A stretch of 21,122 nt of DNA from Bacillota bacterium (GTDB lineage Bacteria > Bacillota > Clostridia > Lachnospirales > Cellulosilyticaceae). The stretch covers positions 1-21,122 of the forward strand of contig JAEWMQ010000080.1 in NCBI GenBank assembly GCA_023393125.1. Reading direction: 5' to 3'. Shown here one piece after another: positions 8,385 to 15,353 of this stretch (within the stretch, counting starts at the first letter, position 1; each line of letters begins with the position of its first letter). Position numbers and translations under genes: made by a program. The notes under the pieces were generated by a model. The model made no database searches. It had not been told where the DNA came from and saw only the letters and a program-made list of their open reading frames with translations.

Positions 8385-8410
8385 TGCATAAAGGGATATC
8401 CCCTTATGCA
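8385..8410 (-). other. Intercistronic RNA hairpin inside the methionine operon
   Basis: On the minus strand TGCATAAGGGG and CCCTTTATGCA form an 11-bp stem with one G-U and an ATAT loop. It lies between the hydroxyacid dehydrogenase and the PLP enzyme, about 12 nt before the latter's ribosome site. No T-run follows, so it is not an intrinsic terminator. A processing or stability element is plausible. Confidence 0.6.
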
Positions 8411-8425
8411 TATGCTTTATTTTTA

Positions 8426-9790
8426 TTAAAACCCTTTATTAGGATTTAATATTCCATTAGCATCAAATACCCTTTTTAAATTCCTCATTAAGTTAATTTG
8501 AACCTCATTAGCATACTCTAAGTAATACTTTAACTTAGTTAACCCAATGCCATGCTCGCCAGAAGGAAGTCCTCCTAGTTCGGCTGCTTTTTGATATAAG
8601 TCTTCAAGTACAAGCTGTAGTTTCTCTTGCCACTCCTCATCCTTAAGTGTTCCTTTAATAATACATAGATGCACATTGCCATCTCCTGCATGACCAAAGC
8701 TCTGAATAGCTACTTGATAGCATTTTGAAACTTCTTTTGTATATTTTACAAACTCAGCACTTTTATTAATGGGTACAACAATATCTATAGGCTCTTGCAC
8801 AGATACACTCTCTACAGCTTTTACAATAGCCCCTCTGATTTGCCACGTTCTCGCAAAGCTCTCCTCATCCTCTAATACTAGAAAGTCTAAAGCATCATGC
8901 TGATAGCATAGTTCTCTTACTTTTTCATAGCTATCCCTGACATAACCTAAAGTATCTCCATCGAAGGTGAAAATCAAATAAGCATTCCCTTTATGAGTAG
9001 GAAACTCTATCTTTAAGTACTGCTCTGATAAACTAATGGCTTCTTTTTGAACAAATTCAATAGCTGCTACATCTACACCTGAAGCTTTGATATCTAGTAC
9101 TGTATCTATTCCCTCTTCTAAGGTTTGAAAGGGCACAAGTATACTTCTTGATATTTGTGGTTTAGGAATCAGCCTGAGCTTTGCTCTTGTGATAATACCT
9201 AAAGCTCCTTCTGAACCTATAAGTAAATCTTTAAGGTCTAGTCCTGTACTATCTTTTATATTTTCACTTCCAAGCTCTATAATGTCACCACTAGCTAAGA
9301 CCACTTCTATACTTCGTACATAATCTCTTGTAACACCGTATTTAACTGCTCTCATACCACCTGCATTAGTGCTAATATTACCACCTATGGTAGAAGCTTT
9401 TTCCCCTGGGTCTGGCGGATAAAATAATCCTTTACTTTCTGCAAAAGCTTGAACCTCTTCAAGTAAAACGCCTGCTTGAACTGTTAGGGTCATAGTTTCT
9501 TTATCTAAGTGCTGTATACGATTAAGTTTTGTTAGGTCAATGACAATGCTATCCTCAGTGGGAACTGTCCCTCCTGTAAGACCTGTCCCTGCTCCTCTTG
9601 GCACTACTGGAATATGATGTGTGTTAGCAAAGCCTAGGACCTTGCTAACCTCATCTGTAGAATCTACAATGACTACTACTGCTGGTTTTACTTTAATATG
9701 TCCAAGATGGTCTGAATAATATTTTTCATCTATTCCTTCTGTAATCACTCTATTTTCATCTTGAATTAATGCTTTAAGCTGCTGGAACAT
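8426..9790 (-). CDS. FAD-linked 2-hydroxyacid dehydrogenase (GlcD / D-lactate dehydrogenase type)
   Basis: The 454-residue flavoprotein of the GlcD/DLD family oxidises 2-hydroxyacids to 2-oxoacids. The N-terminal PCMH FAD domain shows VPRGAGTGLTGG and STIGGNISTNAGGMRAVKYG. The C-terminal FAD-oxidase domain shows QSFGHAGDGNVHL and the family end motif GEHGIGLTKLKY. Length is normal. The ATG at 9790 follows GAGGTG. No etfAB electron-transfer genes or GlcE/GlcF partners are adjacent, so the electron acceptor is unknown. It lies between metQ and the PLP enzyme with gaps of 13 and 62 bases (start to stop). In a SAM-controlled operon a sensible substrate is 2-hydroxy-4-methylthiobutyrate, giving KMTB for transamination; lactate or glycolate remain alternatives. 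Confidence 0.85.
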   Translation of the reverse strand: MFQQLKALIQDENRVITEGIDEKYYSDHLGHIKVKPAVVVIVDSTDEVSKVLGFANTHHIPVVPRGAGTGLTGGTVPTEDSIVIDLTKLNRIQHLDKETMTLTVQAGVLLEEVQAFAESKGLFYPPDPGEKASTIGGNISTNAGGMRAVKYGVTRDYVRSIEVVLASGDIIELGSENIKDSTGLDLKDLLIGSEGALGIITRAKLRLIPKPQISRSILVPFQTLEEGIDTVLDIKASGVDVAAIEFVQKEAISLSEQYLKIEFPTHKGNAYLIFTFDGDTLGYVRDSYEKVRELCYQHDALDFLVLEDEESFARTWQIRGAIVKAVESVSVQEPIDIVVPINKSAEFVKYTKEVSKCYQVAIQSFGHAGDGNVHLCIIKGTLKDEEWQEKLQLVLEDLYQKAAELGGLPSGEHGIGLTKLKYYLEYANEVQINLMRNLKRVFDANGILNPNKGF

Positions 9791-9803
9791 TTTTATTCAC
9801 CTC

Positions 9804-10694
9804 TTATTCCCCCCACTTGGTGGTATACCATTCTGGTTTTTGGAAGCCACTAAATTGATATTCGCTACTTTCGATTATTTTATTGAAAGTTTCAGATTGA
9901 ACAATCTCTAAAATATCTTTAGCAAACTGGCTATCAATATCGCTTGTTCTTACCGCAATAATGTTCTTCATATCCTCTACTAATACTTCTTTATAGATAG
10001 CAGTATTTAAATCAATACCTGCTGATAAAGCATAATTACCTGGAATAGCGGCTAAATCTGCACTATCAAGTGTTCTTGGAAGCTGCGCTGCTTCTACTGG
10101 GGTAATCTTTAGGTTAAGTGGATTTTCTAGTATGTTTTTCTCACTAAACTTAGCTACTTCTACCGTTTCATCAATTTTTAATAACCCTGCTTTTTGAGCT
10201 TCTAATAAAGCTCGTCTTAGATTCGTTACATCGTTAGGAACTGTAAATGTAGCCCCCTCTGCTACTTCACTAACATCTTTATACTTGTTAGAGTAAAAAC
10301 CAAGTCCTGCTGTTGGGATGTTAATCAGTTTTGTAAGTTCTAATTGATGCTCTTTCTTAAAGTTTTCAAAGTAAACACTATGTTGAAATACATTAACATC
10401 TACTTCACCCTTTCCTAATGCTAAATTAGGCTGTACATAATCGCTAAATTCAATAATCTCTACTTTATAACCTTTCTCTTCAAGTGATGGTTTAATAGCA
10501 TATTTCACCATATCTCCATAAGGTCCTGGGCAAGTTCCAAACTTAATAGTTGTCTTTTCTGTTTGAGCTTCTTGACCTGCATTGCTACTTGCACTAGCTG
10601 CATTTGCACCTGATTGTGTTCCACTTCCACAACCTACTAATGTTCCAAGCCCTAAAATAATTGCAGTTATTCCATAAACTAATCTTCTTTTCAT
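9804..10694 (-). CDS. metQ: Methionine ABC transporter substrate-binding lipoprotein
   Basis: This NlpA/MetQ-family binding protein captures methionine outside the membrane for MetNI. It has a signal peptide with lipobox LVGC (Cys about residue 22, lipid-anchored), a Ser/Ala/Gly-rich linker, then the characteristic FGTCPGPYGDMV strand. Other family stretches are DVNVFQHSVYFENF and AAIPGNYALSAG. The frame opens with a GTG three codons earlier, but that overlaps the GAGGAG ribosome site, so the ATG at 10694 (296 aa) is the start. It follows metI by 57 bases without a terminator. Some NlpA proteins bind D-methionine or other substrates; a methylthio acid is possible here, but nothing in the sequence shows it. 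Confidence 0.92.
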   Translation of the reverse strand: MKRRLVYGITAIILGLGTLVGCGSGTQSGANAASASSNAGQEAQTEKTTIKFGTCPGPYGDMVKYAIKPSLEEKGYKVEIIEFSDYVQPNLALGKGEVDVNVFQHSVYFENFKKEHQLELTKLINIPTAGLGFYSNKYKDVSEVAEGATFTVPNDVTNLRRALLEAQKAGLLKIDETVEVAKFSEKNILENPLNLKITPVEAAQLPRTLDSADLAAIPGNYALSAGIDLNTAIYKEVLVEDMKNIIAVRTSDIDSQFAKDILEIVQSETFNKIIESSEYQFSGFQKPEWYTTKWGE

Positions 10695-10751
10695 CTCTTT
10701 CACTCCTCATATTTTTAAATTTAAGTTTACTTATTGCATCCCCAACACTAA

Positions 10752-11408
10752 CTACTTTTTAGTCAAATTAATGGCTATCTTTTCTCCTACCATTTGAATA
10801 AACTGTACCACTACCACTAACAGAATGACCGTAATAATGAGTATATCTGTTTGATATCGCTGATAGCCGTAGCGAATAGCCAAGTCTCCTATTCCACCGC
10901 CACCAACAGTTCCTGCCATTGAAGAATAACCAATGATACTAATTAAAGTAACAGTAATGGCTCTCACAATACCAGGTAAGGCCTCTACTAATAACACATC
11001 AAAAATAATATATTTAACACTAGCTCCCATAGCTAGCGAAGCTTCTATAACGCCTTTATCTATTTCAGAAAAAGCACCCTCTATAAGCCTTGCTAGAAAG
11101 GCCACTGCTGCTACTGTAAGAGGTACGGTTACAGCCTTTGCCCCTATAGTAGTGTTTACTAATAGGTCTGTAAAAGGATAAAGTAATACAAGTAAAATAA
11201 TGAATGGAATTGAGCGAATGACATTAACTATAAAACCAGAAATTGCATTAACTACTTTGTTTTTGTGTAGCAAAGGTGAGGCTGTGATATAAAGTAGTAA
11301 ACCAAGAACCGTCCCCAAGATGACTGCAATAATCATTGATATCCCTACCATGTAAACAGTTTCTGTTGTTGCTTGCCATAGAGCTTCTATTAATTCACCT
11401 GTTTTCAT
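10752..11408 (-). CDS. metI: Methionine ABC transporter permease
   Basis: The 218-residue integral membrane protein has five hydrophobic helices. It carries the permease coupling (EAA) region EASLAMGASVKYIIFDVLLVEALPG and the family segment GYSSMAGTVGGGGIGDLA. It forms the channel for MetN-driven import. The ATG overlaps the metN stop in an ATGA arrangement, so the two are translationally coupled. Length is standard for MetI. Confidence 0.93.
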   Translation of the reverse strand: MKTGELIEALWQATTETVYMVGISMIIAVILGTVLGLLLYITASPLLHKNKVVNAISGFIVNVIRSIPFIILLVLLYPFTDLLVNTTIGAKAVTVPLTVAAVAFLARLIEGAFSEIDKGVIEASLAMGASVKYIIFDVLLVEALPGIVRAITVTLISIIGYSSMAGTVGGGGIGDLAIRYGYQRYQTDILIITVILLVVVVQFIQMVGEKIAINLTKK

Positions 11409-12424
11409 GCTGTCTCACTCTCCTTTGGAATAATTAACTCTATTTCTTCAATGTTTTCTCCTATATACTTAAGTGCCTCATTAATAGCCCTAGCTTCTCC
11501 CTCTACACTAACTACCAATATACCCACTGGCTTTTCTTGAATGTAATCAATGTGACCATGTAGAATATTAAGAACAACATCATATTTCTTGTTAGTGTAA
11601 GCAATAATGGGTTCTAGGCTCTTTTCACCTCTATACGTTAACTTGATGATTTCACCCTTTGCTGCATTAATGACCTCTTCTGGCACCTTTATCTGAGTCC
11701 TTACTAATCTTTTTGTTAATGCTGATTTAGGACTAGCAAATAACTCATAAGCACTACTCACTTCTACAATTTCACCTTGACTCATCACTGCTACTTTTGA
11801 AAATAGCTTTTTAGCTACTTCTAGTTGGTGAGTGATAAAGACAATAGTAATCCCCAACTTAGCGTTAATTTCCTTTAAGATATCCACAATTTCCTCAGTT
11901 GTTTGCACATCTAATGCAGAAGTAGCTTCGTCGCAAAGTAAAATCTTTGGGTTTGCTGCTAAAGCTCTGGCTATACCCACCCTTTGTTTTTGCCCACCAC
12001 TTAAACTAGCTGGATACACATTTTCTTTATCTTCTAAGCCTACTAATTCAAGTAATTCTTTAGTTTTAGTTTTTCTCTGAGCTTTTGGATAATCTTGAAC
12101 TTTAAGGGCAAACTCTATATTTTCTCCTACGGTTTTTCTTGAAATCAAATTAAAGTGTTGAAAAATCATGCCAATTTTCTTACGAAGGCTCCTAATTTCT
12201 TTAGAAGAAAGTTTTGTTACATCTACTCCCTCTACAAAAACACTTCCTGAAGTGGGTTTTTGTAATCCATTAATGGTTCTTACTAAAGTACTTTTACCAG
12301 CACCACTACCTCCTACAATTCCAAAGATTTCTCCTGCTTCAATATGAAGTGATACATTACTCACAGCATTAACGATTTGATTTTTTTGTTTAAAGCTTAC
12401 ATTTACTTGTTCCAAACGAATCAT
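11405..12424 (-). CDS. metN: Methionine ABC transporter ATP-binding protein
   Basis: The 339-residue ATPase powers methionine import. It shows Walker A GGSGAGKS at 38-45 (K44), signature LSGGQKQRVGIARAL, Walker B ILLCDEATSALD and the switch His in FITHQ. The C-terminal approximately 90 residues form the NIL/ACT-like regulatory domain, which in MetN binds methionine and mediates trans-inhibition. The ATG at 12424 follows TAGGAGGTG at 5 nt, and only 11 bases separate it from the aminotransferase stop. Confidence 0.95.
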   Translation of the reverse strand: MIRLEQVNVSFKQKNQIVNAVSNVSLHIEAGEIFGIVGGSGAGKSTLVRTINGLQKPTSGSVFVEGVDVTKLSSKEIRSLRKKIGMIFQHFNLISRKTVGENIEFALKVQDYPKAQRKTKTKELLELVGLEDKENVYPASLSGGQKQRVGIARALAANPKILLCDEATSALDVQTTEEIVDILKEINAKLGITIVFITHQLEVAKKLFSKVAVMSQGEIVEVSSAYELFASPKSALTKRLVRTQIKVPEEVINAAKGEIIKLTYRGEKSLEPIIAYTNKKYDVVLNILHGHIDYIQEKPVGILVVSVEGEARAINEALKYIGENIEEIELIIPKESETA

Positions 12425-12435
12425 TGTAGCACCTC

Positions 12436-13593
12436 CTAAAAGTGTTTTCTAATTTGTGCTAACCTATCTAAAGCTAGTTCTAGGGTCTCTGGTTTTTTAG
12501 CAAAGTGGAAGCGTATATACTGATTGACAGGTTCTTTGAAAAAGCTAGAACCAGGTACGGCTGCTACGCCTACTTCCTTAATTAACTTTTTAGCAAATTC
12601 ATAGTCTGAAGAAATCCCAAACTCTTCAATGTCTACCATGACATAGTAAGCACCTTCTGGTCTAAAATATTTAAGCCCTATACTATCTAATCCTGATAAA
12701 AACAACGCTCTTTTCTTTTCATAGAGTTTTGTAAGCTCTTTATAATAGTCATCTCCTAATTTAAGCCCTATTGTTGCTGCTTCCTGAAGAGGAGCTGCTG
12801 CACCTACTGTTAAAAAGTCATGAACCTTCTTACACTGATCAATAATAACTTTTGGCGCTATTACATACCCTAATCTCCAGCCTGTAATAGAATAAGTCTT
12901 TGAAAGTGAACTGCAAGAAATGGTTCTCTCAAACATACCTGGTAATGATGCAAAGTAATGATGTTTATAAGGTTCAAAGACGATATGTTCATACACCTCA
13001 TCTGTAATAACATAAGCGTCATATTTCCTAACTAAATCAGCTATAATTAATAACTCTTCCTTGGTAAATACCTTACCTGTTGGATTTGATGGGTTACATA
13101 GAATAAGTGCTTTAGCGCCTATCTTAAATGCCGCTTCAAGTTCTTCTTTATCAAACTCAAAGGTAGGTGGTTTAAGTGGAATATAAATAGGTTCTGCTCC
13201 ACAAAGCACTGTATCTGCTACATAGTTCTCATAAAATGGTGAGAATACCGCTACCTTATCACCACTATCACAAACAGCCATCATTGCCGTCATCATTGCC
13301 TCTGTACTACCGCAAGTTACAACGATATTTTCATTTGGATCCAACTTAATCCCCATAAAGTGCTCTTGCTTTTTGGCTAGAGCTTCTCGGAAATTCTGTG
13401 CTCCCCAAGTTACTGCATACTGATGTGGTCCTTCTATAGCTACTCTTTGTAATTCTTCTATCAACTCTTTTGGTGGATCAAAATCTGGAAACCCTTGTGA
13501 AAGGTTGATTGCCCCATGCTCATTAGCAATACGTGTCATCTTTCTAATAACCGACTCTCCAAACCCATCTAATCTATGACTTAATTTACTCAT
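12436..13593 (-). CDS. PLP-dependent aminotransferase, methionine/KMTB type (YbdL-like)
   Basis: The 385-residue fold-type I aminotransferase of class I/II is closest in pattern to E. coli YbdL (386 aa) and kynurenine aminotransferase-like enzymes, which favour methionine and other large hydrophobic amino acids. Marks are NLSQGFPDFDPP, the CNPSNPTGKVF loop, the PLP lysine K232 in SSLSKTYSITGWRLGY, and the C-terminal Arg in YIRFHFAKKPE. As first gene after the SAM riboswitch it is the best candidate for the last step of methionine synthesis, KMTB to methionine. The ATG at 13593 follows GGGAGG at 8 nt. Aspartate or aromatic aminotransferase activity cannot be ruled out. Confidence 0.85.
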   Translation of the reverse strand: MSKLSHRLDGFGESVIRKMTRIANEHGAINLSQGFPDFDPPKELIEELQRVAIEGPHQYAVTWGAQNFREALAKKQEHFMGIKLDPNENIVVTCGSTEAMMTAMMAVCDSGDKVAVFSPFYENYVADTVLCGAEPIYIPLKPPTFEFDKEELEAAFKIGAKALILCNPSNPTGKVFTKEELLIIADLVRKYDAYVITDEVYEHIVFEPYKHHYFASLPGMFERTISCSSLSKTYSITGWRLGYVIAPKVIIDQCKKVHDFLTVGAAAPLQEAATIGLKLGDDYYKELTKLYEKKRALFLSGLDSIGLKYFRPEGAYYVMVDIEEFGISSDYEFAKKLIKEVGVAAVPGSSFFKEPVNQYIRFHFAKKPETLELALDRLAQIRKHF

Positions 13594-13656
13594 TTCTTTT
13601 CCTCCCTTTAGTGAACAAAAATCTTATTATCTGCTTTCCCCTCTATGTTTGTATAG

Positions 13657-13698
13657 ATAATAAAAAGCTACTTTCTCAAAGATAAGAAAGTAGCTTTT
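13657..13698 (-). terminator. SAM-riboswitch expression-platform terminator
   Basis: On the minus strand a 14-bp perfect stem (AAAAGCTACTTTCT / AGAAAGTAGCTTTT, loop TATCTTTG) is followed by TATT. The loop and upper stem contain CTTATCTTT, the exact complement of the 3' strand of riboswitch helix P1 (AAAGATAAG), so terminator and antiterminator are mutually exclusive. Confidence 0.9.
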
Positions 13699-13719
13699 AA
13701 AACCAACACACTACATATC

Positions 13720-13829
13720 CTTATCTTTCAAACCATTCTTGGTTTGCTGGAATTAGCACCTTGAAAAATTTAATCTTCTTCAGGTTGCTGGGCATCGTCG
13801 GGCCAGTCCCTCTGCCTCTCTAGATAAGT
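13720..13829 (-). promoter_or_regulatory. SAM-I (S-box) riboswitch aptamer
   Basis: Read on the minus strand this is a full S-box. P1 is CTTATC (13828-13823) with GATAAG (13725-13720). It is followed by AGAGAGGCAGAGGGA, CTGGCCC and GATGCCCAGCAACC, then a P3 hairpin. The near-invariant GGTGCTAATTCCAGCA lies at 13760-13745, and a P4 hairpin AAACCA-agaa-TGGTTT follows. Class I SAM riboswitches repress when SAM is bound. Here SAM would hold P1, free the terminator at 13657-13698 and shut off the downstream methionine operon. Confidence 0.96.
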
Positions 13830-13872
13830 ATTTATTTTATTTTTAATTTCCCACTTTTCGTATATGTTTAGT

Positions 13873-13901
13873 AGTATATTCACCTCTTTCTAAACCGTCA
13901 A
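13873..13901 (-). promoter_or_regulatory. Sigma-A promoter of the riboswitch-led operon
   Basis: On the minus strand, -35 TTGACG (13901-13896), a 17-nt spacer and -10 TATACT (13878-13873) make a near-consensus sigma-A promoter. Transcription should begin around 13866, about 37 bases before the aptamer. Confidence 0.85.
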
Positions 13902-14129
13902 TAGATGTTTTTTGTTTTTTTAGAATTTTTATTCCATTTGCTTTATTTGTTTTCTTAGAGTCTCAATACTTGCTAGGCTCTTTATTATCTTAGGTATATT
14001 TTTTGATGATATTAGGCTATATTTTTTATCTATATGTGGGAATTTCATAGATTCTTAAAATTTTTTCAAAATGACATATGCGTCTATCACTTGATAATCA
14101 ATGTTTTTTATTTTGGGACTGTCACATTT
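13902..14129. other. AT-rich divergent intergenic stretch without recognised gene
   Basis: This lies between the minus-strand riboswitch promoter and the plus-strand operator/promoter of mccB. It is very AT-rich, with runs of T. I see no open reading frame with a ribosome site, no tRNA and no second riboswitch (no T-box or S-box core on the plus strand). Confidence 0.6.
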
Positions 14130-14167
14130 TTAATTCCTACAAAATAAATATATTTACTAGGAATTAA
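14130..14167. promoter_or_regulatory. Perfect inverted repeat, probable operator of the mccB operon
   Basis: TTAATTCCTA (14130-14139) and TAGGAATTAA (14158-14167) are exact reverse complements with an 18-base AT-rich spacer. The right arm overlaps the last base of the -35 and the start of the spacer of the plus-strand promoter, which is a repressor position. The regulator is not identified. A cysteine regulator such as a CymR (Rrf2-family) protein is a natural guess because mccBA is a CymR target in Bacillus. Confidence 0.55.
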
Positions 14168-14181
14168 TTTTGATATATACT
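14153..14181 (+). promoter_or_regulatory. Putative sigma-A promoter of the mccB operon
   Basis: -35 TTTACT (14153-14158), 17-nt spacer, -10 TATACT (14176-14181). The -35 is 4/6 to consensus. It gives a leader of about 57 bases before the ATG at 14245. A TATAAT a few bases further on lacks a suitably spaced -35. Confidence 0.55.
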
Positions 14182-14244
14182 CTTTATAATTAAATATTGT
14201 TAATATTTTAAATATTTTATCCATTATTCAAGGGAGGTTGTTTT

Positions 14245-15339
14245 ATGAAATTTGAATCAAAAGTTATACACGGTGGTATTTCTGAAGATGCCTTTACAGG
14301 AGCAGTAAATATTCCTATTTATCAAACATCTACTTTCAGACAAGAAAGTGTGGGAAAACATAAAGGCTTTGAATACGCTCGCAGTGGAAATCCTACAAGG
14401 CAGGCCTTGGAAGAGCTTATTAAAGATTTGGAGAGTGGCACAGCTGGTTTTGCTTTTGCTTCTGGCCTAGCTGCACTTTCTACAGTGCTCATGCTTTTCA
14501 AGGCAGGAGATCATATTCTTCTATCTGATAATGTTTATGGTGGTACTTTTAGAGTGGTAGATAAAGTCTTTGTTCACCTTGGTATTTCTTATTCCTTAGT
14601 AAATACTTCTGATCTTGAAGCTGTAGAAAAAGCTATTACACCTAATACCAAAGCTATCTTTATTGAAACACCTACTAATCCTTTAATGAAACTTACAGAT
14701 TTATCCGCCATTAGTAAGCTTGCTAAAAGTCATAACCTTATTTCTGTTGTTGATAATACGTTCTTAACACCTTATCTTCAACGCCCTATTGAGTATGGCA
14801 TTGATATTGTTGTTCATAGTGGAACTAAGTATTTAGGTGGTCATAGCGATGTCGTTGCTGGGCTTGTTGTTGTTGCTGATGAACAGCTTAAAGAACGCAT
14901 TGGATTTTTACAAAATGCTGTAGGAGGCGTACTCGGCCCTCAAGATAGTTTTTTACTAATAAGAGGTATTAAAACACTTGCTATTAGATTAGAAAAAGCA
15001 CAAGCTAATGCTAAACAAATCGTTGATTTCTTGCATACACTACCTCAAGTAAGTAAAATTTATTACCCTGGTTTAGGGGCTATGATTTCCTTTGAACTTA
15101 GTGACCCTAAGGTTGCCCTAAAACTCGTAGAAAATGTTAAGCTCATTGCACTTGCCGAAAGTCTAGGCGGCGTAGAAAGCCTCATCTGCCTCCCTGCAGC
15201 TATGACTCATGCCTCTATTCCTACTGTCCAGAGAGATGCTCTCGGTATTACGGCTGGTTTACTCCGTCTTTCTGTGGGTATTGAAGATGTTGATGACTTA
15301 ATAGCTGATTTAAATAATGCCCTTAATCTTTCTCTCTAA
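14245..15339 (+). CDS. mccB: Cystathionine gamma-lyase-like enzyme (MccB type), with an 18-residue internal gap
   Basis: This 364-residue Cys/Met-metabolism PLP enzyme in the reverse transsulfuration pathway cleaves cystathionine to cysteine, 2-oxobutyrate and ammonia. It shows YQTSTF, EYARSGNPTR, DNVYGGTFR, the PLP lysine K195 in HSGTKYLGGHSD and LLRLSVGIEDVDDLI with the carboxylate-binding Arg. Homologues are about 380 residues. Here YPGL is followed directly by GAMISFEL, while the paralogue at 7149-8363 has 18 residues between the same two blocks. The frame is intact on both sides. The ATG follows GGGAGG at 7 nt. It is first gene of an operon with mccA. Cystathionine gamma-synthase activity is an alternative, but the mccA partner favours the lyase. 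Confidence 0.82.
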   Translation: MKFESKVIHGGISEDAFTGAVNIPIYQTSTFRQESVGKHKGFEYARSGNPTRQALEELIKDLESGTAGFAFASGLAALSTVLMLFKAGDHILLSDNVYGGTFRVVDKVFVHLGISYSLVNTSDLEAVEKAITPNTKAIFIETPTNPLMKLTDLSAISKLAKSHNLISVVDNTFLTPYLQRPIEYGIDIVVHSGTKYLGGHSDVVAGLVVVADEQLKERIGFLQNAVGGVLGPQDSFLLIRGIKTLAIRLEKAQANAKQIVDFLHTLPQVSKIYYPGLGAMISFELSDPKVALKLVENVKLIALAESLGGVESLICLPAAMTHASIPTVQRDALGITAGLLRLSVGIEDVDDLIADLNNALNLSL

Positions 15340-15353
15340 AGGAGGTCTCTCTT

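Noticed and set aside
2606..13593. Operon as Stickland-type oxidative methionine breakdown
   Set aside because: The enzymes could run that way, but repression by SAM would switch a breakdown pathway off when methionine is plentiful, which is the wrong logic.
2606..13901. Operon as a phenylacetate/phenylalanine or branched-chain acid pathway
   Set aside because: The PaaK plus Por pairing alone would allow it, but the SAM riboswitch and metNIQ in the same unit favour a methionine precursor. It is kept only as an alternative.
13902..14244. A second riboswitch or T-box upstream of mccB
   Set aside because: No S-box core, T-box specifier/antiterminator motif or leader terminator could be found on the plus strand.
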